The position numbers and the translations under genes were made by a program. DNA of 64,000 bases. Origin: Singulisphaera sp. GP187 (GTDB lineage Bacteria > Planctomycetota > Phycisphaerae > Phycisphaerales > SM1A02). Below the pieces are notes generated by a model that saw only the letters and a list, made by a program, of their open reading frames with translations, was not told where the DNA came from and ran no database searches. Location: contig CAMAXY010000006.1 of the NCBI GenBank assembly GCA_945862215.1, positions 20,173 to 84,172 on the forward strand. Reading direction: 5' to 3'. Below, in pieces: positions 52,157 to 60,973 of this stretch (position 1 is its first letter; every line of letters starts with the position of its first letter).

Positions 52157-54304
52157 TCATTTCCCTGCCGTCTTCGCAAGGTCAACAAAGAATGCATATT
52201 CAAGCGCAACCTGCTTCAGACGATTGAATCTTCCCGAATTGCCACCATGCCCCGCATCCATATTGATGCGCAACAACAGCGGATTCTGATCTGTCCGCAT
52301 CGCACGCATCTTTGCAACATATTTCGTTGGCTCGTAATACTGCACCTGCGAATCCCACAAACCCGTCGTGACCAACATCGCGGGATACGCCTTCTTTTCA
52401 ATATGGTCATAGGGCGAATACGAGCCCATGTATTCATATGCCGCCTTCTCGCGCGGATCTCCCCACTGCGTCCATTCATTGGTCGTCAACGGAATTGATT
52501 CGTCAAGCATTGTCGTCAAAACATCAACAAACGGCACATGCAAACCGATCCCTCGATACTTATCCCCCGCTTGATTTGCGACTGCTCCCATCAATAATCC
52601 GCCCGCAGAACCACCTGTCGCAAAAATCTTATCTTTAGCGCCAAACTTTTCCTTCACAAGAAAATCTGTCGCGTCTTCAAAGTCGTTAAAACTATTTTTC
52701 TTATGGGTCAACCTTCCATCTTCGTACCACTCTTGTCCCAAATCCGCACCGCCACGTACGTGCGCAGTTGCGAGCAAAAAGCCGCGGTCTAATAGCGAAA
52801 TCTGATTACTACTGAACTCTGCATCAGATGAAATTCCATACGCGCCGTATCCCTCTTGATAAACCGGCGCACTGCCATCGCGCTTGAATCGATCCTTGCG
52901 CCACGCAATCGAAATCGGAATGCGCTTTCCATCTCGCGACGGCGCCCAAATGCGGGTGGTTTCATAGAGCGACTTGTCATAACCAATGACTGGCTGAACT
53001 TTGAGAACAGTTCGCGCGCCGGTTGCAAAGTCCACGTCCCACACAGTTCGAGGTGTCACCATCGATGTGTAATTCACTCGAACGCTCGCCAGTGACGGAT
53101 CGCGGTTTGTACCAAGTCCCATCGAAAATGCAGATTCATCGGATGCGATTGTGAATGCCTTGGCGCATGCGGGCTTCGCACCCCAAGGAATCACACGCAC
53201 AACCGAATTCGCCTCGGCTCTTTCGGCAACTGCGATTGCGCCATCGAAGAGAGTGAATTCATCAAGCGAAGTTTCTGGACGACTTGGAATCAACTCCTTC
53301 CATTTGCTTCGATCATTCGCCGCACCATCGGGTGCCTCGACCAACTTGAAATTGAGTGCGTTCTCATTTGTACGAATCACCCAGTTTCCATCAAGAAAAT
53401 CTGCGTAATTGCGCACTCCTGCCATACGAGGGAGTACGGTTGTCGGTGCCATCGTCGGTTGATTCGCAGCGACTGCACGAATTTCAGTCGTATCGAATCC
53501 ATCCATCATGATCAGCACCTTCTCATGACCACGACTTGATTGAACGCTCGTTCCCAAAGTCAGATCAGACTCGTTATACACAAGCACATCTTTGGATGGA
53601 TCTGTTCCAATTTCATGGCGGTACACCGGGCCTGTCTGCAACAAGACAGGATCTTGGCGAATGTAGAAAACAGTTTTATTGTCGAGTGCCCATGCAGCAT
53701 TTTCAAGAACGCCTGGTATCGCATCTGCGGATGTCACACCAGTTCGCAAATTTTTAAATCTCAGCGTGCTGATGCGACGACCAGTCACATCATCGGTCCA
53801 CGCAAGCCACTGATTGTCGGGGCTGACTTCAACTGCGCCGATTGAATAAAAAGGCTTTCCTTTGGCGAGTACAGGTCCATCCAACATCACTTCCATTAAC
53901 GCGTTTGGCGTTGCACCTTTAGGAGTCCCCGCTTGTCGCTCATAAACAGGATATTCCGCGCCAGTGTCAAATCGCGTGGAGTACCAATATCCGTTGTCAA
54001 AATTCGGTGGCGTCTGATCATCTTCTTTAATACGACCGCGCATTTCTCCAAGCATTTTTTCTTGAAGTGGAACGAGCACCGCAGTGGCCGCATCGGTGTA
54101 AGCGTTTTCCGCGTTGAGATATGCAAGAATCTCTGGACGCTTTGTCTTTGTGTCGTCATCACGAATCCAGTAATAGTCATCGGTGCGATCACCTTGAGGA
54201 CTCTTGACTACAAATGGAATGCGTGGAGCCACTGGTGGCGTCGATGCAGATTGAGTTTGAGAAGAAAGGAACATGGGAATGCACGCAATGAGAGATGTGA
54301 TCAT
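52157..54304 (-). CDS. Prolyl oligopeptidase family peptidase, oligopeptidase B-like (S9A), exported
   Basis: 715 residues. A hydrophobic N-terminus (MITSLIACIPMFLSSQTQS) suggests export. The beta-propeller half begins RTDDYYWIRDDDTK...ILAYLNAENAYTD and VSPDNQWLAWTDDVTGRRISTL, typical of PtrB. The hydrolase half has VRGGADLGQEWYEDG, nucleophile Ser566 in ATGGSAGGLLMGA, Asp651 in TTGLWDSQV and His686 in MDAGHGG. It cleaves small peptides after basic residues in characterised relatives. It faces the X2 element tail-on. Confidence 0.93.
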   Translation of the reverse strand: MITSLIACIPMFLSSQTQSASTPPVAPRIPFVVKSPQGDRTDDYYWIRDDDTKTKRPEILAYLNAENAYTDAATAVLVPLQEKMLGEMRGRIKEDDQTPPNFDNGYWYSTRFDTGAEYPVYERQAGTPKGATPNALMEVMLDGPVLAKGKPFYSIGAVEVSPDNQWLAWTDDVTGRRISTLRFKNLRTGVTSADAIPGVLENAAWALDNKTVFYIRQDPVLLQTGPVYRHEIGTDPSKDVLVYNESDLTLGTSVQSSRGHEKVLIMMDGFDTTEIRAVAANQPTMAPTTVLPRMAGVRNYADFLDGNWVIRTNENALNFKLVEAPDGAANDRSKWKELIPSRPETSLDEFTLFDGAIAVAERAEANSVVRVIPWGAKPACAKAFTIASDESAFSMGLGTNRDPSLASVRVNYTSMVTPRTVWDVDFATGARTVLKVQPVIGYDKSLYETTRIWAPSRDGKRIPISIAWRKDRFKRDGSAPVYQEGYGAYGISSDAEFSSNQISLLDRGFLLATAHVRGGADLGQEWYEDGRLTHKKNSFNDFEDATDFLVKEKFGAKDKIFATGGSAGGLLMGAVANQAGDKYRGIGLHVPFVDVLTTMLDESIPLTTNEWTQWGDPREKAAYEYMGSYSPYDHIEKKAYPAMLVTTGLWDSQVQYYEPTKYVAKMRAMRTDQNPLLLRINMDAGHGGNSGRFNRLKQVALEYAFFVDLAKTAGK

Positions 54305-54352
54305 GAAGCAAGGATGCTACGAAGTCCTGCCATGTTGACTATTCTGACGATC

Positions 54353-54808
54353 ATGAAAAACTTGACTGGTTTTATCGCAACGATCTTTGTATTTTCAGCT
54401 CTTTTCGTAATGTCCGCGTGTAATTCTCAATCCAAATCAGCAAACCAGCCAATCGCATCTCTCGCGGGTCAATCTTGGACATGCGTCACGCTCAATGGCG
54501 CAGCAATCACAGCAACGCGACCACCAACTATTACTTTCGACGGCGCGGGGCGAGTCAACGGCTTCTCTGGAGTGAATCGCTTCGGAGGTTCTGTTGAATC
54601 TGCCGAAGCAGGCGAACTTCACTTCGGCCAAATGATGAGCACCAAGATGGCTGGACCGCCAGAACAAATGGCTCTTGAAAGTTCGTTTCTCGACGCGCTT
54701 ACTCGTGCTGATCGATATGTGGTGACAGATGTAGAACTGATTTTTTCTGCGGGGAAAAAGATGGTTGTTCAGTTCAAGAGCGAGCAGCTCGCAGCTGGCT
54801 CGAAGTAA
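54353..54808 (+). CDS. META-domain (HslJ-like) lipoprotein
   Basis: 151 residues from ATG 54353 (an ATG at 54332 is also in frame). A signal with lipobox-like VMSAC precedes NSQSKS, so a lipid-anchored envelope protein is likely. The rest is a META domain: LAGQSWTCVTLNGAAI, PPTITFDGAGRVNGFSGVNRFGGSVE, MSTKMAGPPEQMALESSFLDALTRADRYVV. Relatives are linked to stress and motility, with no known enzymatic role. Divergent from the oligopeptidase gene. Confidence 0.87.
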   Translation: MKNLTGFIATIFVFSALFVMSACNSQSKSANQPIASLAGQSWTCVTLNGAAITATRPPTITFDGAGRVNGFSGVNRFGGSVESAEAGELHFGQMMSTKMAGPPEQMALESSFLDALTRADRYVVTDVELIFSAGKKMVVQFKSEQLAAGSK

Positions 54809-54870
54809 TCGTCCAATCTCGACTTTCGAATATAGGTAGATCCCCGCAAGTATCAACCTACACTTCGACC

Positions 54871-57693
54871 ATGCGTCCTTTGCTCGTGTTTGCGCTTGTA
54901 CTCGCGCTCTTCACCACCATGCTGATCGGCGTGGCGAGAGCGGACGACGCTGTAAAGCCTCAGGCAACGCGCACAAAGAAAATTGACTTTGCGAAGGAGC
55001 GGAAATGGTGGTCTTATGCCCCGATTTCTGATCAATCGCCTCCCGATGTGAATGATCAAGCGTGGTGCAAGAATGACATCGATCGATTCATTCTTGCGAA
55101 GCTTGAGACGATCAGACTCTCGCCAGCACCGCAAGCGAATCGCGTTGCGCTGATACGGCGCGCGTTTTATGACCTCACTGGCCTTCCACCATCCCCAGAA
55201 GAAGTCGATGCGTTTGTAAGTGACACACGTCCACAGGCGTGGAGTGAATTGATCGATCGATTACTCGCAAGCCCGCACTATGGCGAACGATGGGGACGAC
55301 ACTGGCTTGATCTTGTTCGATACGCCGACACAAACGGATTTGAGCGCGACGGCGATAAGCCCGCTTCTTGGAGATATCGCGATTGGGTCATCGCTGCATT
55401 CAATAGCGATAAACCATACGACCGATTCTTGACCGAGCAACTTGCCGGCGATGAATTACCAGACCGATCATTCGACACGATGGTTGCGACCGGTTATTAC
55501 CGACTTGGAATGTGGGACGATGAGGTGCCGGATCTTTCTCAAGCACTCGCTGACGATCTCGACGGGATTGTCGATACAACTGCTCGCACCATGCTCGGTA
55601 TGGGACTGGGATGCGCCCGCTGTCACGATCACAAAGGCGATCCAATTCGCCAGCGAGACTATTACTCATTTGCCGCAAATTTCGCTGGGTTGAAGCCATA
55701 CAAGTCATTTGCGGGTAATGGCATCGAGGCAGCAAATGTGATGCGATCGATCTCAACCGACTTTGGAATGGTCGACTATCCCGCGGCGCGCGCGAAGTGG
55801 CGTGAAAAAAGAAAAGCGATCATCAACGAACTTCTTGCGATGGAATCTTCCAAGCCAGATCTCGACCGTGCGCCGAACAATGGATTGACTTCGCACTTCG
55901 CATTCGAGACGAAGGGAGATGCACCAGAAGCAGACCGTGCAATCTTGAAAGATTCTCTCGGCCTTGCGAATGGAAAGGTCCACGATCTTGGATGGGGAAA
56001 GCCTGGACACTTCGGCCTCGCAGGATCATTCGATGGCGGCGACGATCGCATTTCAATTCCATCAACCACTGGCGACGACTTCACGATTTCATTTTGGTTC
56101 AACACCGATCGAATTGCAAGGGGCACAGAGTCCGATCCTCGTTGGTTCACAGGGAGTGGGCTCGTCGATGGTGAGATTCCTGGAATTATCGATGACTTTG
56201 GGGTATCGATCATCGCAGGTGGAGTCATCGCCGCTGGAGTTGGAAATCCAGAGACCTTTGTCCATTCGGTTCCAGAGTTCAACGATGGCCAGTGGCATCA
56301 CGTCGCATTTACGCGATCAAAATCCAGCGGCGAAATCATCTTGTCTATAGACGCACTCGAAGCGATGCGCGCCATCGGCGGCAAACAAACCCTAAAATCA
56401 CCAAAGAATTTGGTCATTGGGGCAATGCATCCAGGAGGCGGTGCATTCACGGGAATGATTGACGAAGTTCGACTCTATGACCGCGTGCTTGATCGAACGG
56501 AGATCATCAGCATTGCGACAGGTGTCGGCGAACCGACAACAACTCTCGCATCCATCGAACGCAATCAAGATAAAGATCAGGCAGCAAATTGGCGCACCGC
56601 ATATGAGACGCTGAATAAACTCGAACCCCCTGCGTGGCACGGAACCGCAATTCTTTGCGCAGCTGAACGTGACGATCCAGCGACCACACATGTTCTCACG
56701 CGAGGAAGTCCACACGCTCCAGCGGAAGAAGTCCAACATGCAGTGCCAGAAATTGCGCAAGGCAATTCTTTTTCTTTAGGCAGTGCCATAGAGGTGTACG
56801 CAAGCGAGTCAAGTGGTCGCCGCTTGGCATTGGCGAAATGGATCACTGATCCAAGAAATCAATTCACTTCGCGCGTCATGATGAATCGAATCTGGCAACA
56901 TCATTTTGATCATGCGATTTGTCCCACACCCAACGACTTAGGTCACTTTGGTGAAACGCCAACGCATCCCGAACTGCTTGACTGGCTTGCCAAGGAATTC
57001 GTCGCAAGTGGATGGAGCATGAAGGAAATGCACAGACTCATCATGATGAGTGCTGCGTATCAAATGTCCAGCAATGCGACTCGAGAGGCTTTGTCGAAAG
57101 ACCCTGCCAATGAAAAGCTTTCGCGATTTCGACTGCGAAGGCTGCAATCTGAGGAGATTCGAGACACTCTGCTTTCGGTGAATGGATCTTTGAATCCTGC
57201 GATGGGCGGGCCTGGGATTCGCCCACCGATGCCTGATGAGGTCTTGGCAACAAGCAGCAAACCTGAAGAAGTCTGGCCTTTGTCAGAACCTGCATCATGG
57301 CCTCGTCGCAGCGTTTACATCCATGCGAAACGCTCGCTACAGGATCCATTACTTTCAGTCTTCGATCAAGCGGATGTTGATAATGCCTGCCCCGTGCGAT
57401 TTTCAACTATTCAACCAACACAAGCACTCACGATGCTCAACAGCACATTGACCAACGGCCAGGCAATCGTCTTGGCCGACCGACTTCGCAGCGAGTTTCC
57501 AAATGATCTCCGTGCACAAATCGAACGTGCTCTGCGCTTGGCGTATGGTCGCAAGGTTGAATCCCAAGAGATCGACGAAGGCATTGCATTCATCTCTGAT
57601 TTGCAATCAAGCGAATCCATGTCAGAATCTGATGCGATGAATATTCTCACGCTGGCTCTCTATAACAGCAACGAGTTCATGTATGTCGACTGA
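54871..57693 (+). CDS. Planctomycete DUF1549-LamG-DUF1553 secreted protein
   Basis: 940 residues with signal peptide (LLVFALVLALFTTMLIGVARA). DUF1549 runs from about residue 65 to 290, with NDIDRFILAKLE, RRAFYDLTGLPPSPEEVDAF, YGERWGRHWLDLVRYADTNGFERD and a CxxCH motif (C248, C251, H252) that resembles a heme-binding site. A LamG/concanavalin-like domain is inserted at about 355-550. DUF1553 follows to the end (RRLALAKWITDPRNQFTSRVMMNRIWQHHF...HFGETPTHPELLDWLAKEFV). The separate cytochrome c domain often found at the N-terminus is missing. It overlaps the DUF1501 gene by 11 bases; such pairs are abundant in Planctomycetota and of unproven function, perhaps in polymer breakdown. Confidence 0.92.
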   Translation: MRPLLVFALVLALFTTMLIGVARADDAVKPQATRTKKIDFAKERKWWSYAPISDQSPPDVNDQAWCKNDIDRFILAKLETIRLSPAPQANRVALIRRAFYDLTGLPPSPEEVDAFVSDTRPQAWSELIDRLLASPHYGERWGRHWLDLVRYADTNGFERDGDKPASWRYRDWVIAAFNSDKPYDRFLTEQLAGDELPDRSFDTMVATGYYRLGMWDDEVPDLSQALADDLDGIVDTTARTMLGMGLGCARCHDHKGDPIRQRDYYSFAANFAGLKPYKSFAGNGIEAANVMRSISTDFGMVDYPAARAKWREKRKAIINELLAMESSKPDLDRAPNNGLTSHFAFETKGDAPEADRAILKDSLGLANGKVHDLGWGKPGHFGLAGSFDGGDDRISIPSTTGDDFTISFWFNTDRIARGTESDPRWFTGSGLVDGEIPGIIDDFGVSIIAGGVIAAGVGNPETFVHSVPEFNDGQWHHVAFTRSKSSGEIILSIDALEAMRAIGGKQTLKSPKNLVIGAMHPGGGAFTGMIDEVRLYDRVLDRTEIISIATGVGEPTTTLASIERNQDKDQAANWRTAYETLNKLEPPAWHGTAILCAAERDDPATTHVLTRGSPHAPAEEVQHAVPEIAQGNSFSLGSAIEVYASESSGRRLALAKWITDPRNQFTSRVMMNRIWQHHFDHAICPTPNDLGHFGETPTHPELLDWLAKEFVASGWSMKEMHRLIMMSAAYQMSSNATREALSKDPANEKLSRFRLRRLQSEEIRDTLLSVNGSLNPAMGGPGIRPPMPDEVLATSSKPEEVWPLSEPASWPRRSVYIHAKRSLQDPLLSVFDQADVDNACPVRFSTIQPTQALTMLNSTLTNGQAIVLADRLRSEFPNDLRAQIERALRLAYGRKVESQEIDEGIAFISDLQSSESMSESDAMNILTLALYNSNEFMYVD

Positions 57694-59167
57694 TCAATCA
57701 CAACCGACAAATAGTTTCTGCGGAAACACGCGCCGCGAATTTCTCTGGCAAGCGGGTGGCGCATTCACCAGCGTTGCACTTGCAGGCATGTTGGCGAAAG
57801 ATGGTTTTCTTCAGAAGCAAGCACTTGCGTTTGATGGAACCACCCCACTGCCTGCGGTCAATCCACTTGCTGCAAAATTGCCACATTTCCAAGGCAAAGC
57901 AAAGTCTGTGATCTTCCTCTTTATGTATGGCGGACCAAGTCACGTGGACACATTTGATTACAAGCCAGACCTCTTCAAGTACGACGGACAGACAATTCAA
58001 GTGAAAACTAAAGGTCGCGGTGGCGACAAGAGCGAAGGTCGCATTGTCGGACCGAAATGGAATTTCAAGAAGCATGGACAATCTGGTGCGTGGGTCAGCG
58101 ATCTCTTTCCGCATCTGGCGACTTGTGTGGACGACATGGCATTCGTCAAAAGCATGTACGCCGATAGTCCCATTCACGGCAGCGCGATGTTGATGATGAA
58201 TACGGGCAAACTTCTCGGTGGCGCGCCTTCGATGGGTTCGTGGGTCAATTATGGGCTTGGAACTGTGAATCAAAATCTGCCTGGCTTTGTCGTCATGCTC
58301 GATGCAACAGGCGGACCGATCAGCGGCGCGAAGAATTGGACCAGCGGATATATGCCAGCGCTCTATCAAGGATGCGTGCTGCGCGGCAAGGGCGATCCGA
58401 TTCTTGATCTTGCGACTCCTGGCTCTCGATCAGAAACTGCACAGCGCAAATTGCTCGATCGACTGAAGATGTGGAACACGCGCCACGCACTTCTTCGCAG
58501 CGGCAATGCAGACCTGGAAAGTCGAATCGAAAGTTATGAATTGGCATATCGCATGCAATCGACTGCGCCTGAAACCATTGATTTCACTGGTGAAACTGCT
58601 GAAACAAAGAACCTGTATGGAATGGACGAACCTCAGACGGAAGATTTCGGTCGCAAATGCCTTCTTGCTCGAAGACTTGTCGAGAGAGGCGTTCGATTCG
58701 TGCAAATCTATTCTGGTGGATCGCACAACGATGCGAATTGGGATGCGCACGACGACTTGATAAAGAATCACGACTATCACGCTGGGCGAACGGACAAGCC
58801 AGTCGCCGCACTGCTGAAGGATCTGAAGCGCAGAGGAATGCTTGAAGACACTCTTGTCGTATGGGGCGGCGAGTTTGGCCGACAACCAACTGCCGAATAC
58901 GCAAAGGGAACTGGTCGTGATCACAACTCGTGGGGTTTCACTATGTGGATGGCTGGTGGCGGGATCAAAGGTGGCATCTCTGTCGGCGAGACAGACGAAC
59001 TTGGATCGATCGGTGTCGGCGAACGCTTCCATGTAAAGCAACTTCACGCGACGATTCTGAATCAACTTGGCATCGATCCAAATGCGCTGACATATTTTTA
59101 TGCTGGGCTTGATCAGAAACTTGTTGGCGTCGAAGGCGCGCAACCAATTCGACAAGTTATTGCGTAA
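57683..59167 (+). CDS. DUF1501 protein with Tat signal
   Basis: 494 residues. A twin-arginine signal (RR at 17-18, TRREFLWQAGGAFTSVALAG) predicts export of a folded protein. The DUF1501 core is sulfatase-like: FLFMYGGPSHVDTFDYKPD, MYADSPIHGSAMLMMNTG, RRLVERGVRFVQIYSGGSHNDANWDAHDDL and LVVWGGEFGRQPTAE...GRDHNSWGFTMWMAGGGIKGG. Paired with the upstream DUF1549/1553 gene, as in many planctomycetes. Followed by mosaic repeat cluster C. Confidence 0.93.
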   Translation: MSTDQSQPTNSFCGNTRREFLWQAGGAFTSVALAGMLAKDGFLQKQALAFDGTTPLPAVNPLAAKLPHFQGKAKSVIFLFMYGGPSHVDTFDYKPDLFKYDGQTIQVKTKGRGGDKSEGRIVGPKWNFKKHGQSGAWVSDLFPHLATCVDDMAFVKSMYADSPIHGSAMLMMNTGKLLGGAPSMGSWVNYGLGTVNQNLPGFVVMLDATGGPISGAKNWTSGYMPALYQGCVLRGKGDPILDLATPGSRSETAQRKLLDRLKMWNTRHALLRSGNADLESRIESYELAYRMQSTAPETIDFTGETAETKNLYGMDEPQTEDFGRKCLLARRLVERGVRFVQIYSGGSHNDANWDAHDDLIKNHDYHAGRTDKPVAALLKDLKRRGMLEDTLVVWGGEFGRQPTAEYAKGTGRDHNSWGFTMWMAGGGIKGGISVGETDELGSIGVGERFHVKQLHATILNQLGIDPNALTYFYAGLDQKLVGVEGAQPIRQVIA

Positions 59168-59202
59168 CAGTACAAGCGCGGCACTTCAAACAACTACGGA
59201 AT

Positions 59203-59366
59203 GCATGGACTCAAATGTGGTTCGTGCAGATTTTGGCAGCGGACTGATTTGCTTCGGGCTCAAACAAATTCAAAATGTTTTATGCGAACGCCGCGGGACG
59301 CATGCCCTGGCGCTCAAACATGCTGCGCCTCGCCTACGCAGACTCCGGCTCGGCTTGCAAACTCGC
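59203..59366 (+). repeat. Mosaic repeat cluster C, modules Y and Z
   Basis: Y at 59203-59246 (44 bases) and Z at 59312-59366 (55 bases, starting GCTCAAACATGCTGCG) are copies of the modules at 51857 and 48018. Between them is unrelated sequence containing a second GCTCAAAC-like edge (59258). A degraded left arm of the palindrome follows at 59413-59458. Confidence 0.85.
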
Positions 59367-59476
59367 GCAGGACATGGTCCCGACGGCGCACACACAAAAC
59401 GATGTGCGTGCCCAGCCGTTGAAAAATTCTGCTGGGCGAGTTCCGCAGACCCCCCGACTTTGCACGCTCTACTGCT

Positions 59477-59523
59477 TGAAATGGGCAACCAGTGTCGAAA
59501 AACGACACATGCTGCCCATTTCA
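59477..59523 (+). repeat. Hairpin with 21-base arms and AAAAA loop
   Basis: TGAAATGGGCA...GTGTCG (59477-59497) pairs with CGACAC...TGCCCATTTCA (59503-59523): 17 of 21 positions, loop AAAAA. Lies between a degraded copy of the palindrome's left arm and the full copy X3; not present in the other clusters. Confidence 0.8.
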
Positions 59524-59566
59524 GAGGCTCGACTCTGCAGTGCTTCCGCACATCTGCTTGCGTCCC

Positions 59567-59693
59567 CAGCCGTTGGAAAGTTCTCTCGGGCGAGTTCCGC
59601 AGGCGGCCGACTGAACTTGTAATAAAATTATGCGAATCGGATCATGTCGGTCGCCGAGGACTGTCTGAGCCCCGAGAGGACTTTTCACGGCTG
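59567..59693 (+). repeat. 127-bp palindromic element, copy X3
   Basis: Same length and ends as X1 and X2 (CAGCCGTTGGAAAG... / ...CTTTTCACGGCTG). The inner stem GGCGGCCGAC/GTCGGTCGCC is kept while the apical loop has diverged (TTGTAATAAAATTATGCGAA), which suggests selection or recent copying of the stems. Confidence 0.9.
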
Positions 59694-59743
59694 CCCACTT
59701 ATGCATTTCATGGCTGTTTCCGTCGCGATTCCGCCGCTGTGTC

Positions 59744-59762
59744 CGCGGCTATTTCAGCCGCG
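59744..59762. terminator. Candidate bidirectional terminator hairpin
   Basis: CGCGGCT-ATTTC-AGCCGCG, a perfect 7-bp GC-rich stem just before the stop codon of the converging aldose epimerase gene. No T-tract on either side, so termination is only suggested. Confidence 0.35.
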
Positions 59763-59788
59763 CTTGCGCACATCATCTTCAGCACCGC

Positions 59789-60973
59789 CTATTCAACCAC
59801 CGTAAACCGATGCACCATCTCATGCTGATACGTCTGCCCAGGCCGCAAAATCACATCAGGCCATCCCGCTTTCCCCTGCTTGTTGATGCTGTCTGGAAAC
59901 GCTTGCGACTCAAGACACAGCGCATTGTTCTTTATATAAATCGCAGCATTCTTCCCCGGCACTCCATCGAGAAAATTACCAGTATAAAACTGAATGCCAG
60001 GTTGATTGCTGGTGATCGTCATCACAATTCCACTCTTTTGACTGCGCAAAACAGCGCATTCTCGCATCTCGCCCGACTTCGCACCATTGATTACCCAGTT
60101 GTGATCAAAGCCGCCTGGATCCGTCGCTGTCGCAGGCAACTGTCCCATGTCTTTGCCAATCGTTTTCATCGTGCGAAAATCAAACGGCGTTCCCGCGACA
60201 GACTTGATCTCGCCAGTGGTGATCAGCGTTGCATCGACTGGAGTAAAATTATCAGCTGGAATCATCAACTCGTCTTGCACGATCACGCCAGAATCATGTC
60301 CGCCCAGATTCCAATATGAATGATGCGCAAGATTTACTGGCGTTGGCGCATCTGTTGTCGCACTCATCGCAACGCGCAATTCATTCTTGTTCGTCAATGT
60401 ATATGTCACAACCGCCGTGCAATTTCCGGGATATCCCTCCTCGCCATCTTTGCTGGCATTGGTGAACGTCACAAACGGATTGCCATCCTTCATTCCAGAC
60501 TCACCCTTCCACAACACTTTGTCGAAACCCTTCGCGCCACCGTGCAGCGAATTGACTCCGTTATTACATGTCACCTGAGAAGACTTTCCATCAATCGTGA
60601 ACTGGCCTTTGGCGATTCGGTTTGCGCACCGCCCCGCTGTGCATCCAAAGTATTGAGTGCGGTCGATGTACTCCTGCACCGAGGAGCGTCCGAGCACAAC
60701 ATCAACAAGTTTGCCCTTGGAATTTGGCACCCAAAGTTCGGTGACGATCGTTCCATAATCGGTTGCTTTCATGCGCATTCCGCTGGAATTTGTGAGTGTC
60801 CACACATGCGCGGGCTGACCATTCACCGTGCCATAGTCCGCGACCGTAACGCTTGCATTCATAGATGAGGCTTTCTGTTTGGTTGATGAAAGAGACGCCG
60901 CTGCAAAGACCGCAAGAGAACAGAGCGTGCAAATACCGACACCGACGATACTTTTTATGACGACCGAATTCAT
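59789..60973 (-). CDS. galM: Aldose 1-epimerase (mutarotase), secreted
   Basis: 394 residues with a signal peptide (VGVGICTLCSLAVFAAAS). GalM blocks: DVVLGRSSVQEYID, FGCTAGRCANRIAKGQFTIDG, NSLHGGAKGFDKVLW, catalytic His in NLAHHSYWNLGGH and the catalytic Glu in NNALCLESQAFPDSIN. Interconverts alpha and beta aldoses, here in the periplasm. It shares one base with the stop of the permease gene (TAATG), so it belongs to the sugar transporter operon. Confidence 0.94.
   Translation of the reverse strand: MNSVVIKSIVGVGICTLCSLAVFAAASLSSTKQKASSMNASVTVADYGTVNGQPAHVWTLTNSSGMRMKATDYGTIVTELWVPNSKGKLVDVVLGRSSVQEYIDRTQYFGCTAGRCANRIAKGQFTIDGKSSQVTCNNGVNSLHGGAKGFDKVLWKGESGMKDGNPFVTFTNASKDGEEGYPGNCTAVVTYTLTNKNELRVAMSATTDAPTPVNLAHHSYWNLGGHDSGVIVQDELMIPADNFTPVDATLITTGEIKSVAGTPFDFRTMKTIGKDMGQLPATATDPGGFDHNWVINGAKSGEMRECAVLRSQKSGIVMTITSNQPGIQFYTGNFLDGVPGKNAAIYIKNNALCLESQAFPDSINKQGKAGWPDVILRPGQTYQHEMVHRFTVVE

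Noticed and set aside
47960..52160. Insertion sequence or transposase remnant
   Set aside because: Translations of the repeat clusters show no transposase motif, and no target duplications could be fixed by eye; the clusters were kept as palindromic mosaic repeats only.
51819..52227. Small protein candidates across the repeat clusters (one frame is open through all three 127-bp copies)
   Set aside because: The copies differ by many amino-acid-changing substitutions while stem pairing is kept, the element length is not a multiple of three, and no start or ribosome binding site is shared. Structure explains the conservation better than coding.
59100..59828. A 242-codon + strand frame through repeat cluster C
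   Set aside because: It starts inside DUF1501 in another frame, runs through repeats and ends inside the opposing epimerase gene.
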